64,000 bases of DNA, taken from NCBI RefSeq assembly GCF_034480035.2, contig NZ_CP118753.2:643001-707000 (forward strand), read 5' to 3'. A program made the translations under genes and the position numbers. Position 1 is the stretch's first letter. Every line of letters begins with the position of its first letter. Origin of the DNA: Methanosphaera sp. ISO3-F5 (GTDB lineage: Archaea; Methanobacteriota; Methanobacteria; Methanobacteriales; Methanobacteriaceae). The notes beneath the pieces were generated by a model. It saw nothing but the letters and a program-made list of their open reading frames with translations, searched no databases and had not been told where the DNA came from. Below are positions 19,193 through 28,490 of the stretch, piece after piece.

Positions 19193-19974
19193 CTATAGTT
19201 CCACATCAACTCTTTGTTTCAAATCATTGAATCTGCTTTGATCTTCATCGACAATTGACTGATAATAGTTTAATTTATTTTTTAAATATAGGTATTCGAA
19301 TTCAATAGCCATATCAATAGCTTCTTTAAAATTATCATCTAACTTTTTAATATCAAATACAATTTTTCTAGTTTCAATACGATCTATAGAGTCCTGAAGT
19401 GCTTTAATAAAATCTATGCTGTTAACAGAGATGGTTCCCCCGAATGCACTGTTAAAACCGTATCGTTAGATAATTTTATGATATTTTTACAGTATTCCAT
19501 CATTTTTGGTCCATTAATTTCAGATTTTGGGATTCCGCATGAACTGGAGAAATCACTTCTACCAATCACAACAGTGTCTAAAAAGTCTTGATTTTCTTTA
19601 TATATGTCTTCCATATTCTTGTAGGCAGTAATTGTCTCTAAATTAATGATTTTATCAATATCTCCTTCTTCTTTTGATGGAAATACTTTATGGTATGCAT
19701 TCCTAAATTTTGATGCTGCAAATGGTGTTTCTATCATTGGAGCCATTATTCCATCGGCACCTAATATTTTGCAGTCATCAAGGTCTCTGACAGCTTCACA
19801 TCCACCAATTTTAATGTACATTTTAAGTCCTGATTTTGATATTATATCTCTTAATTTGGTTAATTCATCTTTTCGGGATCCTTCTGTTTCAAACTCGGAT
19901 TTTACTGCAATTACTCCAAAATCTTTTTTCAATGTTTTAAGTAAATTAATCATTTTTTCTTCAGTAGTATTCAT
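19193..19974 (-). pseudogene. HpcH/HpaI-type aldolase / citrate-lyase-like protein, frameshifted
   Basis: TIM-barrel aldolase of the HpcH/HpaI group, which makes or breaks C-C bonds using pyruvate or acetyl-CoA type enolates. MYIKIGGCEAVRDL and GADGIMAPMIETPFAASKF (Glu metal ligand) are present, with a later VVIGRSDFSSS. The frame opens at 19974 and breaks at a run of five C on the plus strand (19437-19441). With one more base, TVHSGG continues as VNSIDFIKALQDSIDR and on to a stop at 19193, 9 bases before the kinase start. So the 240 bases that look empty are its C terminus. It lies between rfbH and the kinase gene. Confidence 0.82.
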
Positions 19975-20020
19975 AAAAATCACGTTAAATAATGTATAAC
20001 CACAAATTTTGTCCGTAAAT

Positions 20021-21367
20021 CTAATTTAATGAATCTTCAATGCATTTTATCATATAATCAATCTTTTCATCCGTCATTCCCGGATAAACACCTATCCAGA
20101 ATGTATCATTCATGATACGTTCAGTATTCTTCAAATCTCCAACAATCTTATACTTCGTATTATCGTCACGAATTTCATCAAAACAAGGATGTTTAATAAT
20201 ATTCCCTGCAAATAACATCCTAGTTTGAACACCATGATCTTCAAGATACTGTACCATATTATTCCTACTTACCCCTTCACGTACAGTAATCATAAATCCA
20301 AACCAACTAGGATCTGAATTCTCACATCTTTCAGGTAGCAAAATTTTATCTGATAACTCTTTTAAACCATCATATAACCTTTTAAAGTTATTTTTTCGTT
20401 TCTCAACAAATGTTGGAAACTTTTCTAATTGGGCACAACCAATAGCGGCTTGCATATCAGTCGCTTTTAAATTATATCCAAAATGTGAATACACATATTT
20501 GTGGTCATAACCAACAGGCAATTCACCATATTTGCCAGTGAATCTGTTTCCACAAAGATTGTCCTGGCCAGATTGACATTGGCAGTCCCGTCCCCAATCC
20601 CTAAAAGATCTGATTATTTTATGAAGTAATGCATTATTCGTATATACTGCTCCTCCTTCACCAGTTGTCATATGATGTGGTGGATAAAAGCTACTGGTTC
20701 CAATATCTCCAACAGTACCTGTTTTCAGAGTTTCACCATTAATAGTATAAGTACTTCCAAGAGCATCACAATTATCTTCGATAAGCCATAAATCATGTTT
20801 ATCACAGAACTCTTTAACAGTATTTAAATCAAATGGATTTCCCAGAGTATGAGCAATCATAACAGCACGCGTTTTGTCAGATAATGCTTCTTCAAGATGT
20901 GAAACATCAATGTTATACTCCGGTATAGTCACATCCAAAAATACTGGTACTGCACCATACTGTATCATAGGAGCTACAGTTGTGGGAAAACCAGCTGCAA
21001 CAGTAATAATTTCATCGCCCCGTTTAACTTGTCTATCCTCAAGTAATGGGGAAGTTAAAGCCATGAAAGCCAAAAGATTAGCAGAACTACCAGAATTAAC
21101 AAAAGAACAATATTTAACACCCAGATATTCACAGAGTTTCTCCTCAAATTCTATGGTATATCTACCAGTTGTTAACCAAAACTCAAGAGAACTATCTACA
21201 AGATTCACTAATTCCTCTTCATCATATACTCTGGAAGCATAATTAATCTTATCTCCCTCTTTAAAACTGGAAGGAAGATTATGATATTTATCCGCATATT
21301 CTCTAACCATTTCTAAAATCAGGCTTCTTGCTTCATCTTCATTCTTATTATCAAAAATATTAATCAC
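20021..21367 (-). CDS. rfbH: CDP-4-keto-6-deoxyglucose 3-dehydrase (E1)
   Basis: 448-residue enzyme that removes the C3 hydroxyl of CDP-4-keto-6-deoxyglucose, using PMP and a 2Fe-2S cluster. It belongs to the DegT/DnrJ aminotransferase fold, but the PLP Lys is replaced by His in FYPPHHMTTGEGGAV, the mark of E1. The cluster ligands are visible as C-x-C-x7-C (CQCQSGQDNLC). E1 needs an E3 reductase (AscD/RfbI type) to pass electrons; no such gene is in the window. It starts at a GTG that overlaps the rfbG stop by 4 bases, so translation is coupled. Confidence 0.95.
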   Translation of the reverse strand: MINIFDNKNEDEARSLILEMVREYADKYHNLPSSFKEGDKINYASRVYDEEELVNLVDSSLEFWLTTGRYTIEFEEKLCEYLGVKYCSFVNSGSSANLLAFMALTSPLLEDRQVKRGDEIITVAAGFPTTVAPMIQYGAVPVFLDVTIPEYNIDVSHLEEALSDKTRAVMIAHTLGNPFDLNTVKEFCDKHDLWLIEDNCDALGSTYTINGETLKTGTVGDIGTSSFYPPHHMTTGEGGAVYTNNALLHKIIRSFRDWGRDCQCQSGQDNLCGNRFTGKYGELPVGYDHKYVYSHFGYNLKATDMQAAIGCAQLEKFPTFVEKRKNNFKRLYDGLKELSDKILLPERCENSDPSWFGFMITVREGVSRNNMVQYLEDHGVQTRMLFAGNIIKHPCFDEIRDDNTKYKIVGDLKNTERIMNDTFWIGVYPGMTDEKIDYMIKCIEDSLN

Positions 21368-22437
21368 CCCATATCTTTCAAATATTCATTAATTTGACAA
21401 TCAGTGCATTCACGCATATCTTTATTAGATATATAACATTTAGTCCATTCAACAGTCTTTTCAACAGCTTTATGTATATCCCAAACATTTTTCCAGTTAA
21501 AAACCTTTTTAATCTTAGTATTATCTAGTTTTAAGAATGCTGATTCATGAGGACCATTATCTGAATTATCAACCCAACAAATTTTATCTTCAGAATTTTT
21601 ATTAAAAAAATCACAATATAATCCCGCAATTTCACCTGTTGTTAAACAATCCCTTTCATCCGGACCCACATTATAATAACCAGCAAAAGCATCATCTTTG
21701 TACTGTTTCATTACAATAGTCAAATACACAAATAACGGTTCCAAAACATGCTGATATGGCCTAATAGAATAAGGATTTCTTATAATAATATCCTCTTTAT
21801 TAATGGAAGCACGAACACAATCAGGTATTATACGATCCTTAGCAAAATCGCCACCACCAATAACATTACCTGCACGAGCAGTAGAACAGCTAATACCTAA
21901 CTCTTTGAAGAACGAATTATTATAAGAATGAGTTACTAACTCAGAACAAGACTTACTATTAGAATAAGGATCAAAACCATCTAATTTATCAAATTCTTTA
22001 AAAGAATGATTATCATCCTTATTTTCATACACTTTATCAGTAGTCACATTAAGAAAGGACCTTACACAATCATTGTTTCGAATACATTCACAAACATTAA
22101 CTGTACCCATAACATTAGTTTCATAAGTATAAACAGGCTTTTCATAACTAGTGCGGACAATAGGCTGAGCAGCCATATGAATAACAATATCTGGAGCATA
22201 TTCATCAAAAATATTACTTAGCATATCATAATTACGAATATCTCCAATAATTGATGTAAGTCGTGAATCTAGACCTACTAATTCATAGATATTAGGAGTA
22301 GTTGGAGGATTAAGAGAATAACCTACCACATCACTACCCATATTACATAAAATCTCAGATAACCAAGAACCCTTAAAACCAGTGTGTCCAGTAATGAGAA
22401 CACGTTTATTTTTAAAAAATTTATTCAACCCTTTCAC
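21364..22437 (-). CDS. rfbG: CDP-glucose 4,6-dehydratase
   Basis: SDR enzyme turning CDP-glucose into CDP-4-keto-6-deoxyglucose, the second step towards CDP-dideoxyhexoses. It has the NAD-binding ITGHTGFKGSWLSEIL, the TTDKVYE stretch and the catalytic Tyr-x3-Lys in DPYSNSKSCSE. Length is typical (about 358). The start is either GTG at 22437 or TTG at 22440, both abutting the rfbF stop at 22441; GTG is preferred. It forms a coupled rfbF-G-H series. Confidence 0.95.
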   Translation of the reverse strand: MKGLNKFFKNKRVLITGHTGFKGSWLSEILCNMGSDVVGYSLNPPTTPNIYELVGLDSRLTSIIGDIRNYDMLSNIFDEYAPDIVIHMAAQPIVRTSYEKPVYTYETNVMGTVNVCECIRNNDCVRSFLNVTTDKVYENKDDNHSFKEFDKLDGFDPYSNSKSCSELVTHSYNNSFFKELGISCSTARAGNVIGGGDFAKDRIIPDCVRASINKEDIIIRNPYSIRPYQHVLEPLFVYLTIVMKQYKDDAFAGYYNVGPDERDCLTTGEIAGLYCDFFNKNSEDKICWVDNSDNGPHESAFLKLDNTKIKKVFNWKNVWDIHKAVEKTVEWTKCYISNKDMRECTDCQINEYLKDMG

Positions 22438-22440
22438 CAA

Positions 22441-23217
22441 CTACTTCCAAATATACCAAGGAGCATTATCTTCATCCCATAACTTCTCAAGTGCATCATG
22501 GTCACGTTTAGTATCCATACACTTCCAAAAACCCTTATGTTTATAAGACTTAAGTTCACCATCTAAGGCTAAGTTCTCCAAGGGATCCTTCTCAAAAATG
22601 GTAGAATCATCAGATATATAATCTAACACTTCTGGCTCCAAAACCATGAAACCACCATTTATCCAACCACCATCCTCTTTAGTCTTCTCAGAAAACTGAG
22701 TAATAGTATTTTCATCATCAATCTTCAAGACACCAAAACGACCATCCAAGTTAATAGCAGTGATAGTAGCTAACTTTCCATGATTCTTATGATACTCAAG
22801 TAACTCTCTGAGATTTACATCACAGACACCATCACCATAAGTAAGCATAAAAGGCTCATCATCTGGTAAATACTCTTTAACCCTCTTAATACGACCACCA
22901 GTCATAGTATTAAGGCCAGTATCTACTAAAGTTACCTTCCAAGGTTCTGAATAATTATTATGAATATGCATTTTATTCTCTGATAAATCAATTGTAACAT
23001 CACTAGTATGTAAATAATAATCAGCAAAAAACTCCTTAATCATATGGGATTTATAACCAAGACATATTATAAACTCATTAAAACCATAATATGAATAAAT
23101 CTTCATAATATGCCAAAGAATAGGCTTTTCACCAATTTCGATCATAGGCTTCGGTTTAAGGTGGGATTCTTCGGAAATTCTTGTTCCAAAACCACCCGCA
23201 AGAATGACTACTTTCAT
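22441..23217 (-). CDS. rfbF: Glucose-1-phosphate cytidylyltransferase
   Basis: 258-residue nucleotidyltransferase that makes CDP-glucose from CTP and glucose 1-phosphate. The nucleotide loop is ILAGGFGTRISEESHLKPKP, followed by MIEIGEKPILWHIMKIY and the metal Asp in TYGDGVCDVN. It is the first gene of the minus-strand sugar operon that runs down to 13.4 kb, so its upstream gap should hold the main promoter. Confidence 0.96.
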   Translation of the reverse strand: MKVVILAGGFGTRISEESHLKPKPMIEIGEKPILWHIMKIYSYYGFNEFIICLGYKSHMIKEFFADYYLHTSDVTIDLSENKMHIHNNYSEPWKVTLVDTGLNTMTGGRIKRVKEYLPDDEPFMLTYGDGVCDVNLRELLEYHKNHGKLATITAINLDGRFGVLKIDDENTITQFSEKTKEDGGWINGGFMVLEPEVLDYISDDSTIFEKDPLENLALDGELKSYKHKGFWKCMDTKRDHDALEKLWDEDNAPWYIWK

Positions 23218-23739
23218 AATATTTTAACTCCATTATATAGTTGAAAAATAGTAACTAAGTTTATGATATACGCTCAAACAAATATTATATTTAATCCAAT
23301 ATTTTTTCTTAAAAAAGAAAATAAATATTTAAATTTGTCTTAAATATCCATATAAGTCTCATAAAAAGAGTTGGTTAAATTAGTTAACTTATATTTAAAA
23401 TTAGGAAAATCTAAGAATTTAATAAAAAAGATAAAATGATAAAAAAAAATTTTTAATCATATATTTAAAAGAGTTTTGTTTATAAAATAGAAAAATAGGG
23501 TGATATACTGTTAAAATAGATGAATTAACAATTTTTCAAAATAAAAAAAGAAAAAATATTTTATAAAGTAAGATTTATGTATTATAAAGAAAATATTAAA
23601 TATTATTAGTAACTGTAAAATTAGATTTTTATGTAACTTTTAAAAAAAGAAGTGTCATTTTTTGATATGTCTTTTTATGATATATGTATTTATGATAATA
23701 TATTATGATAAAATTTTGTTCAATAAAGGTTGTATTAAT
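23218..23739. other. Gene-free gap between divergent sugar operons
   Basis: About 520 very AT-rich bases between rfbF (minus) and a GT4 gene (plus). Several TATA-like stretches occur, for example ATATAATA around 23285 for the minus strand, but composition makes single choices unsafe. No RNA gene, repeat or IS remnant was recognised. It should hold the promoters of both operons. Confidence 0.5.
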
Positions 23740-24870
23740 ATGAAAATTTGTATGGTATTAGAATTCTTTATTCCTCATTATAATGGTGGGGGAGAACATA
23801 GGTATCATGAAATTGCTAAACGATTAGTACAACAGGGACATACAGTTGATTTACTGACAATGAAAATCCTAAACATTCCAGAATACGAAGATGTTGATGG
23901 TATAAATGTTCACCATATTGGTCCAACCATAAAAAAAGCTCCATACAGGAGTGCAACAGATTTTATTCAATATTTTTTTGCTGTAACTCGATGGTTACTC
24001 AAGCATGATTATGATGTAATAGATGCACAAGCATATTCTCCATTATTATCATCAAGAATAGCAGCACGCATTAAAAAAACTCCATTAATTGGAACAATTC
24101 ATGACACCAGTTCAAATAGTAATGATCAATGGATTCAATCCTCCAAAATTGCTAATACTATGGAGAAATTCTTAGTTAACTTGAATTTTGATAAAATATT
24201 AACTGTGAGTCACGCTACAAAGAACTCATTAATAAATGACTTTGCAGTAAACAGTGATAAAATTTTAATGTTATATAACGGTGTTGACATTGCAAAATAT
24301 GATGCAGTACATATAGATGGCGTACTTAAAAACAACATAATTTTTGTGGGAAGACTAGCACCACACAAACACGTCGACCATTTAATAAACTCAGTAAACA
24401 TAATTCAAGAAAAAATACCTGACATAAAACTAACTATAGTCGGTAAGGGAGAAGAAAAAGACAAACTAATCCAAATGGTAAACAAATTAGAACTAGAAAA
24501 AAACATCAAATTCAAACAGGATCTCACAGATGAAGAATTAATAACTGAAATAAAAAAATCAGAACTATTAGTCCTACCATCAACAAGAGAAGGATTTGGA
24601 ATGGTACTGGCAGAAGCAAACTGCTGCTATAAACCAGTAATCACCTATGCATCAGGAGGAACAGTAGAAGTAGTAGAAAATGGATACAATGGATTTCTAA
24701 TAGAACCAGAAAATATAGAAGATCTAACACAAAAAATACTAGAAACACTAGAAAACAAAGAACTAAATCAAAAACTAGGACAAAATGGAAGAAAAAAAGT
24801 AGAAAAAGATTTTGACTGGGAAAAAATTGTTAATCAATATATAAATGTACTATGTAATGTGATATTATGA
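23740..24870 (+). CDS. Family 4 glycosyltransferase
   Basis: 376-residue GT-B fold enzyme. EFFIPHYNGGGEHRYHEIAKRL near the start covers the acceptor-side loop (residues 7-28), IIFVGRLAPHKHVD starts the donor domain, and STREGFGMVLAEA is the E-x7-E donor site. The start is the ATG giving MKICMVLEF; the 26 upstream in-frame codons are hydrophobic, lack family similarity and would lie in the promoter. Codon endings change from mixed T/A to nearly all A/C after about 24.3 kb. It is the first gene of a plus-strand glycosyltransferase operon and overlaps the next gene by 4 bases. Confidence 0.9.
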   Translation: MKICMVLEFFIPHYNGGGEHRYHEIAKRLVQQGHTVDLLTMKILNIPEYEDVDGINVHHIGPTIKKAPYRSATDFIQYFFAVTRWLLKHDYDVIDAQAYSPLLSSRIAARIKKTPLIGTIHDTSSNSNDQWIQSSKIANTMEKFLVNLNFDKILTVSHATKNSLINDFAVNSDKILMLYNGVDIAKYDAVHIDGVLKNNIIFVGRLAPHKHVDHLINSVNIIQEKIPDIKLTIVGKGEEKDKLIQMVNKLELEKNIKFKQDLTDEELITEIKKSELLVLPSTREGFGMVLAEANCCYKPVITYASGGTVEVVENGYNGFLIEPENIEDLTQKILETLENKELNQKLGQNGRKKVEKDFDWEKIVNQYINVLCNVIL

Positions 24871-25871
24871 TAAATATTGTTTATGCTTCTGATGATAATT
24901 ATGTACCTTATTTACTTGTATCTTTAAATTCATTATTTGAAAATAATAACCAAATTAAATTAAACATTTTTATTTTAAGTAATGAAATTTCAGATAATAA
25001 TCAAAATCAAATAAAGAAATTATCTTCAAAATATTCTAATGTCCATGTATTTTTTATAGAACTTAAAAATATCATCAATAAAATACAATTTGATAACTCA
25101 AATGAATTATTAGACATTAATTTGACGTCTTATTGTCGTTTGTTCATGGAGGAGTTACTTCCTAAAAATATTAGTAAGATAATATATTTTGATTGTGATT
25201 CTTTAATTGTAAGTTCTTTGAAAGAACTTTGGAATATAGACATAAGTAAATATTTTTGTGCTGGAGTACTTGATCCAACACCTGTGTATTATAAAAAGAT
25301 TATAGGATTAAATGAAAATGATATTTATATTAATGCAGGTATGTTATTAATTAATTTAGATAAATGGCGTGAATTTAATTTAAGTAAAAAGTTTTTAAAA
25401 TTTTTAGAAGAACATAAACATTTAAATATTCATCATGATCAAGGCGTAATTAATGGTGTTTTAAAGGATGAAATTTTAGTTATATCACCTAAATTTAATT
25501 ATTTAGGTCCATTTCATGGTAAAGATTATAAAACAACACTTAAATGGTATGGTGTTTCCTATTCATTTTATGATCAAAATGTAATGAATGAAGCACAAAA
25601 TAATCCTGTTTTTATTCATTTTTCTGGAAGATCAATAGAAAGACCTTGGGTTAGTAAAGAAAATTTTTATCGAAAATTATATGAGTACTATGTTAATAGT
25701 TTAGATTATGATAAAAACAAAATATTCAAAAATACTGGAACTATTTCTTTAATGGGTAAATTACAGTTTTATGTTTCAAATAATAAATATGGGTATTTAT
25801 TTATGAAAATAGTTCCTAAAAAAATTGCAGTTATGCTTAAAAATTTTGTTGTATATAAACAAGTTAAATAA
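24867..25871 (+). CDS. Family 8 glycosyltransferase
   Basis: 334-residue GT8, as in lipopolysaccharide glucosyl/galactosyltransferases. IVYASDDNYVPYLLVSLNSL comes at the start, the metal site D-x-D is in IIYFDCDSLIVSSLKELW, YINAGMLLINLDKW follows, and FIHFSGRSIERPW closes it. It retains the sugar anomer and uses UDP-sugars in known members. Its ATG overlaps the preceding GT4 stop, so translation is coupled. Confidence 0.92.
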   Translation: MINIVYASDDNYVPYLLVSLNSLFENNNQIKLNIFILSNEISDNNQNQIKKLSSKYSNVHVFFIELKNIINKIQFDNSNELLDINLTSYCRLFMEELLPKNISKIIYFDCDSLIVSSLKELWNIDISKYFCAGVLDPTPVYYKKIIGLNENDIYINAGMLLINLDKWREFNLSKKFLKFLEEHKHLNIHHDQGVINGVLKDEILVISPKFNYLGPFHGKDYKTTLKWYGVSYSFYDQNVMNEAQNNPVFIHFSGRSIERPWVSKENFYRKLYEYYVNSLDYDKNKIFKNTGTISLMGKLQFYVSNNKYGYLFMKIVPKKIAVMLKNFVVYKQVK

Positions 25872-25893
25872 TTGTTGTAAGTGGTTTTGTAAA

Positions 25894-26937
25894 ATGGAAT
25901 ATAAAGTTACCATAATAACACCTTGTTATAATATATCTAAGTTAAAAGATTATTCTGATAATTTTTTTATTAAAAATTTTATCTCTGTAAAAAATCAAAC
26001 TATAAAATATGAAAATATTGAACATATATTTGTTGATGATTGTTCAACAGATAATACTTTTGATTTATTAAGAGATTTATCAAAAAAATATTCAAATATT
26101 AAACTTTTCAGAACCAATGAAAATACGGGTAGTCCTAGTATTCCAAGAAATATTGGTATTAAAAAAGCTACATCAAAATATGTCATGTTTTTAGATCAAG
26201 ATGATTATTTAGAAGAAAATTCAGTAGAAATATTATATAATACAATTAAAAATAATAATGTTAATTTGGTTTCTTCAAATTATTACTCTTATGATGGAAT
26301 AAAAAAACTTAAACATAAATCATTTAATCATGAAAATTTATATGTGTCATTTAATGATGAAAAATTAATAGATTTTATGACCTATTTGCAGACAAAAATA
26401 TTTGATGTAGATTTTTTAAAAAAAAATAATATTCATTTTCCGAATTCTTATAATGAAGATGTTTATTTTTATATATTAAATTTATGTTTTAATAAAAAAG
26501 ATGTGATAATTTTAAATAATTTTTATAGTTTTGTATATAATTCTAATAACCAAGCATCTATTTCTCGTAGATTTAATAAAAGAATCTTATTTGATTATGT
26601 GGATAGATTTACAGATTCTATGGATTTATTATTGGATGAAAAAATGAATATAAAGTTTATTGTTGATTTTCATAAGAATAATTTGATTTCAATAATGAGT
26701 ACTTTGTTATTATCAAAAGAAACTAAAAATATGAATGTTATGTTTAAAAAATCAAGGGACTACTTTTTAAAATATGATTTTTTAGAATTTCAACTTGGTG
26801 GGTACTGGAAAATATGTTACAATTTAATATATACTAATCATATTTTTTTATTTAAATGTGTTATGTATATTATTCAAATGTCATTTGAAAATAGTTTATT
26901 TAAAAAATTCTTTAGAAATAAAAATTATGAATGTTAA
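25894..26937 (+). CDS. Family 2 glycosyltransferase
   Basis: 347-residue GT2. VTIITPCYNISKLKDY is the nucleotide site, IFVDDCSTDNTFDLL follows, and FLDQDDYLEENS is the metal site, with a later SYNEDVYFYILNLCF. The start chosen (MEYKVTII) leaves out 23 in-frame codons that overlap the GT8 gene. The same early architecture (long insertion before the VDDCSTDNT motif) is seen in the coiled-coil glycosyltransferase at 45-46.5 kb, so the two are probably relatives. Confidence 0.88.
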   Translation: MEYKVTIITPCYNISKLKDYSDNFFIKNFISVKNQTIKYENIEHIFVDDCSTDNTFDLLRDLSKKYSNIKLFRTNENTGSPSIPRNIGIKKATSKYVMFLDQDDYLEENSVEILYNTIKNNNVNLVSSNYYSYDGIKKLKHKSFNHENLYVSFNDEKLIDFMTYLQTKIFDVDFLKKNNIHFPNSYNEDVYFYILNLCFNKKDVIILNNFYSFVYNSNNQASISRRFNKRILFDYVDRFTDSMDLLLDEKMNIKFIVDFHKNNLISIMSTLLLSKETKNMNVMFKKSRDYFLKYDFLEFQLGGYWKICYNLIYTNHIFLFKCVMYIIQMSFENSLFKKFFRNKNYEC

Positions 26938-27111
26938 AGAGTTAATATACAGAATAAAAGAAAAAAGAAATAATTTTAGAATGTAATTATATTAATTCTT
27001 ATATAATTTTTAAAAGATAATGCATGTGCACTGAAGAATTTTAAAAAGTAAAGGATGTTACAAAAATAATTATCAATTGTATATAGGTTTAATAATTAGG
27101 TAGGTTAGAAT

Positions 27112-28161
27112 ATGGAAGGAAGTAATAATGTAACTATGTGTAGGGTTTGTTCGGAACAGTTTATTGTTGATGAAGAGTATGATGTCCCTGTTTTTGAAGA
27201 AAATTTTCCTGAAGGTATTTTTAAGTATGTTGTTTGTTCAAATTGTGATTCTATTCAAATTAGGGATATACCTAATAATTTAAGCGAATATTATGAAAAT
27301 GAAAGTTATTATTCATTTTCTAATTTTAATAAGTTAGTCCAGTTTTTATTATATCATTATCATAGGAATTATTTTGATTTTGATTTAGTAGGTTGGATAA
27401 CTAGTAAATTCATACAATATGATGAATCATGGAATTGTGTTGCAAAGCTTTTTAAAACTAATCAAATTGATTTAAATAGTAAAGTTTTAGATGTTGGTTG
27501 TGGAAATGGGATTTTTATAAGGCATCTCTCCGACTTAGGTTTTAAAAATTTATTAGGTATTGAACCTTTTATTGATGAAGAAATAATTACAGACAGCTAC
27601 AATGTGTTAAAAAAAGAATTACAAGAATTAAATAATGATTCTAAATTTGATCTTATCTGTTTTAAAGACAGTTTAGAACATGTTTTTAACCCTATTGAAA
27701 CATTACGGGAAGCTTCAAAGAGGTTAAATGATGAAGGAATTATTTTGATAACTATTCCTTTAAAAAATGGAGTTATATGGGATGTTTATAAAGAGTACTC
27801 CTTTGTATTATGTCCTCCTACTCATATTTCAGTACCTTCAATAAAAGGTATGATGGAAATATCTAAATTATGTAATTTGGAGATTAAAGAGTTAATTTGT
27901 GATTCTAATGAATTTTTAGTTTTGATGAGTGAAGATAAAATAAATTCAAGAAGACAATATGAAAAAGGTTCTATCAGTTCTCATTTTAATTCATTAAATC
28001 CTTTTAAAAAAATTTATAATTTATATATCAAAAAATTTTCGACTAAAATATTTCCTGAAAAGAAATTATCAATGTATCAAGTAAGAAATAAAGTTTTTAG
28101 TTTAAATAAAGAAAATAAAACGGATCATGCAACAATAATACTAACTAAATCTAAAAAATAA
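27112..28161 (+). CDS. SAM-dependent methyltransferase with N-terminal zinc-binding motif
   Basis: 349-residue class I methyltransferase. CRVC near residue 9 and CSNC near residue 43 form a C-x2-C pair typical of sugar C- or O-methyltransferases with an N-terminal zinc site. The SAM site is KVLDVGCGNGIFIRHL, followed by FDLICFKDSLEHVFNP. It stands 174 bases behind the GT2 gene in the same direction. A role in methylating a surface sugar is inferred from neighbours. Confidence 0.85.
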   Translation: MEGSNNVTMCRVCSEQFIVDEEYDVPVFEENFPEGIFKYVVCSNCDSIQIRDIPNNLSEYYENESYYSFSNFNKLVQFLLYHYHRNYFDFDLVGWITSKFIQYDESWNCVAKLFKTNQIDLNSKVLDVGCGNGIFIRHLSDLGFKNLLGIEPFIDEEIITDSYNVLKKELQELNNDSKFDLICFKDSLEHVFNPIETLREASKRLNDEGIILITIPLKNGVIWDVYKEYSFVLCPPTHISVPSIKGMMEISKLCNLEIKELICDSNEFLVLMSEDKINSRRQYEKGSISSHFNSLNPFKKIYNLYIKKFSTKIFPEKKLSMYQVRNKVFSLNKENKTDHATIILTKSKK

Positions 28162-28173
28162 TTATGTGTGAAA

Positions 28174-28320
28174 ATGAATCCAATTATTTCGATAATTCTT
28201 CCATACAATGGAGAAGAATACATCAACCAATTATTTAATTCCATGTGTAATCAAACTATACACTTTATAGTTTTGGACATTAAATACGTATATTTTGTAT
28301 ATTTTTCAGCCATTTCATGA
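28174..28320 (+). pseudogene. N-terminal remnant of a family 2 glycosyltransferase
   Basis: A 48-codon frame beginning PIISIILPYNGEEYINQLF, the nucleotide-binding start of a GT2. Similarity ends after about 33 residues, then the frame closes. It starts 12 bases behind the methyltransferase stop, like a normal operon member, and its remainder is lost ahead of the IS element that begins 170 bases further on. The 170 bases between hold nothing recognisable. Confidence 0.7.
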
Positions 28321-28490
28321 AGTAAGATTTGTTGTTTATAATTTTTTTCATAGTCTTTGTATATATTTTTGGAGTTGTTTTTGTGTTTTGATTATATGAA
28401 AACTTATTTCTCATTTTATTAATCTCAATACTGATTGTTCAGAATCCTGTTGATAATTAGTTAATGATTTTTTCTTTTTTTGGTTTAAAG

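Noticed and set aside
18163-19974. Programmed frameshifting as the normal way to express the kinase and aldolase.
   Set aside because: No stimulatory structure is apparent and the two breaks use unrelated contexts; decay, slip-strand variation or sequencing error are simpler.
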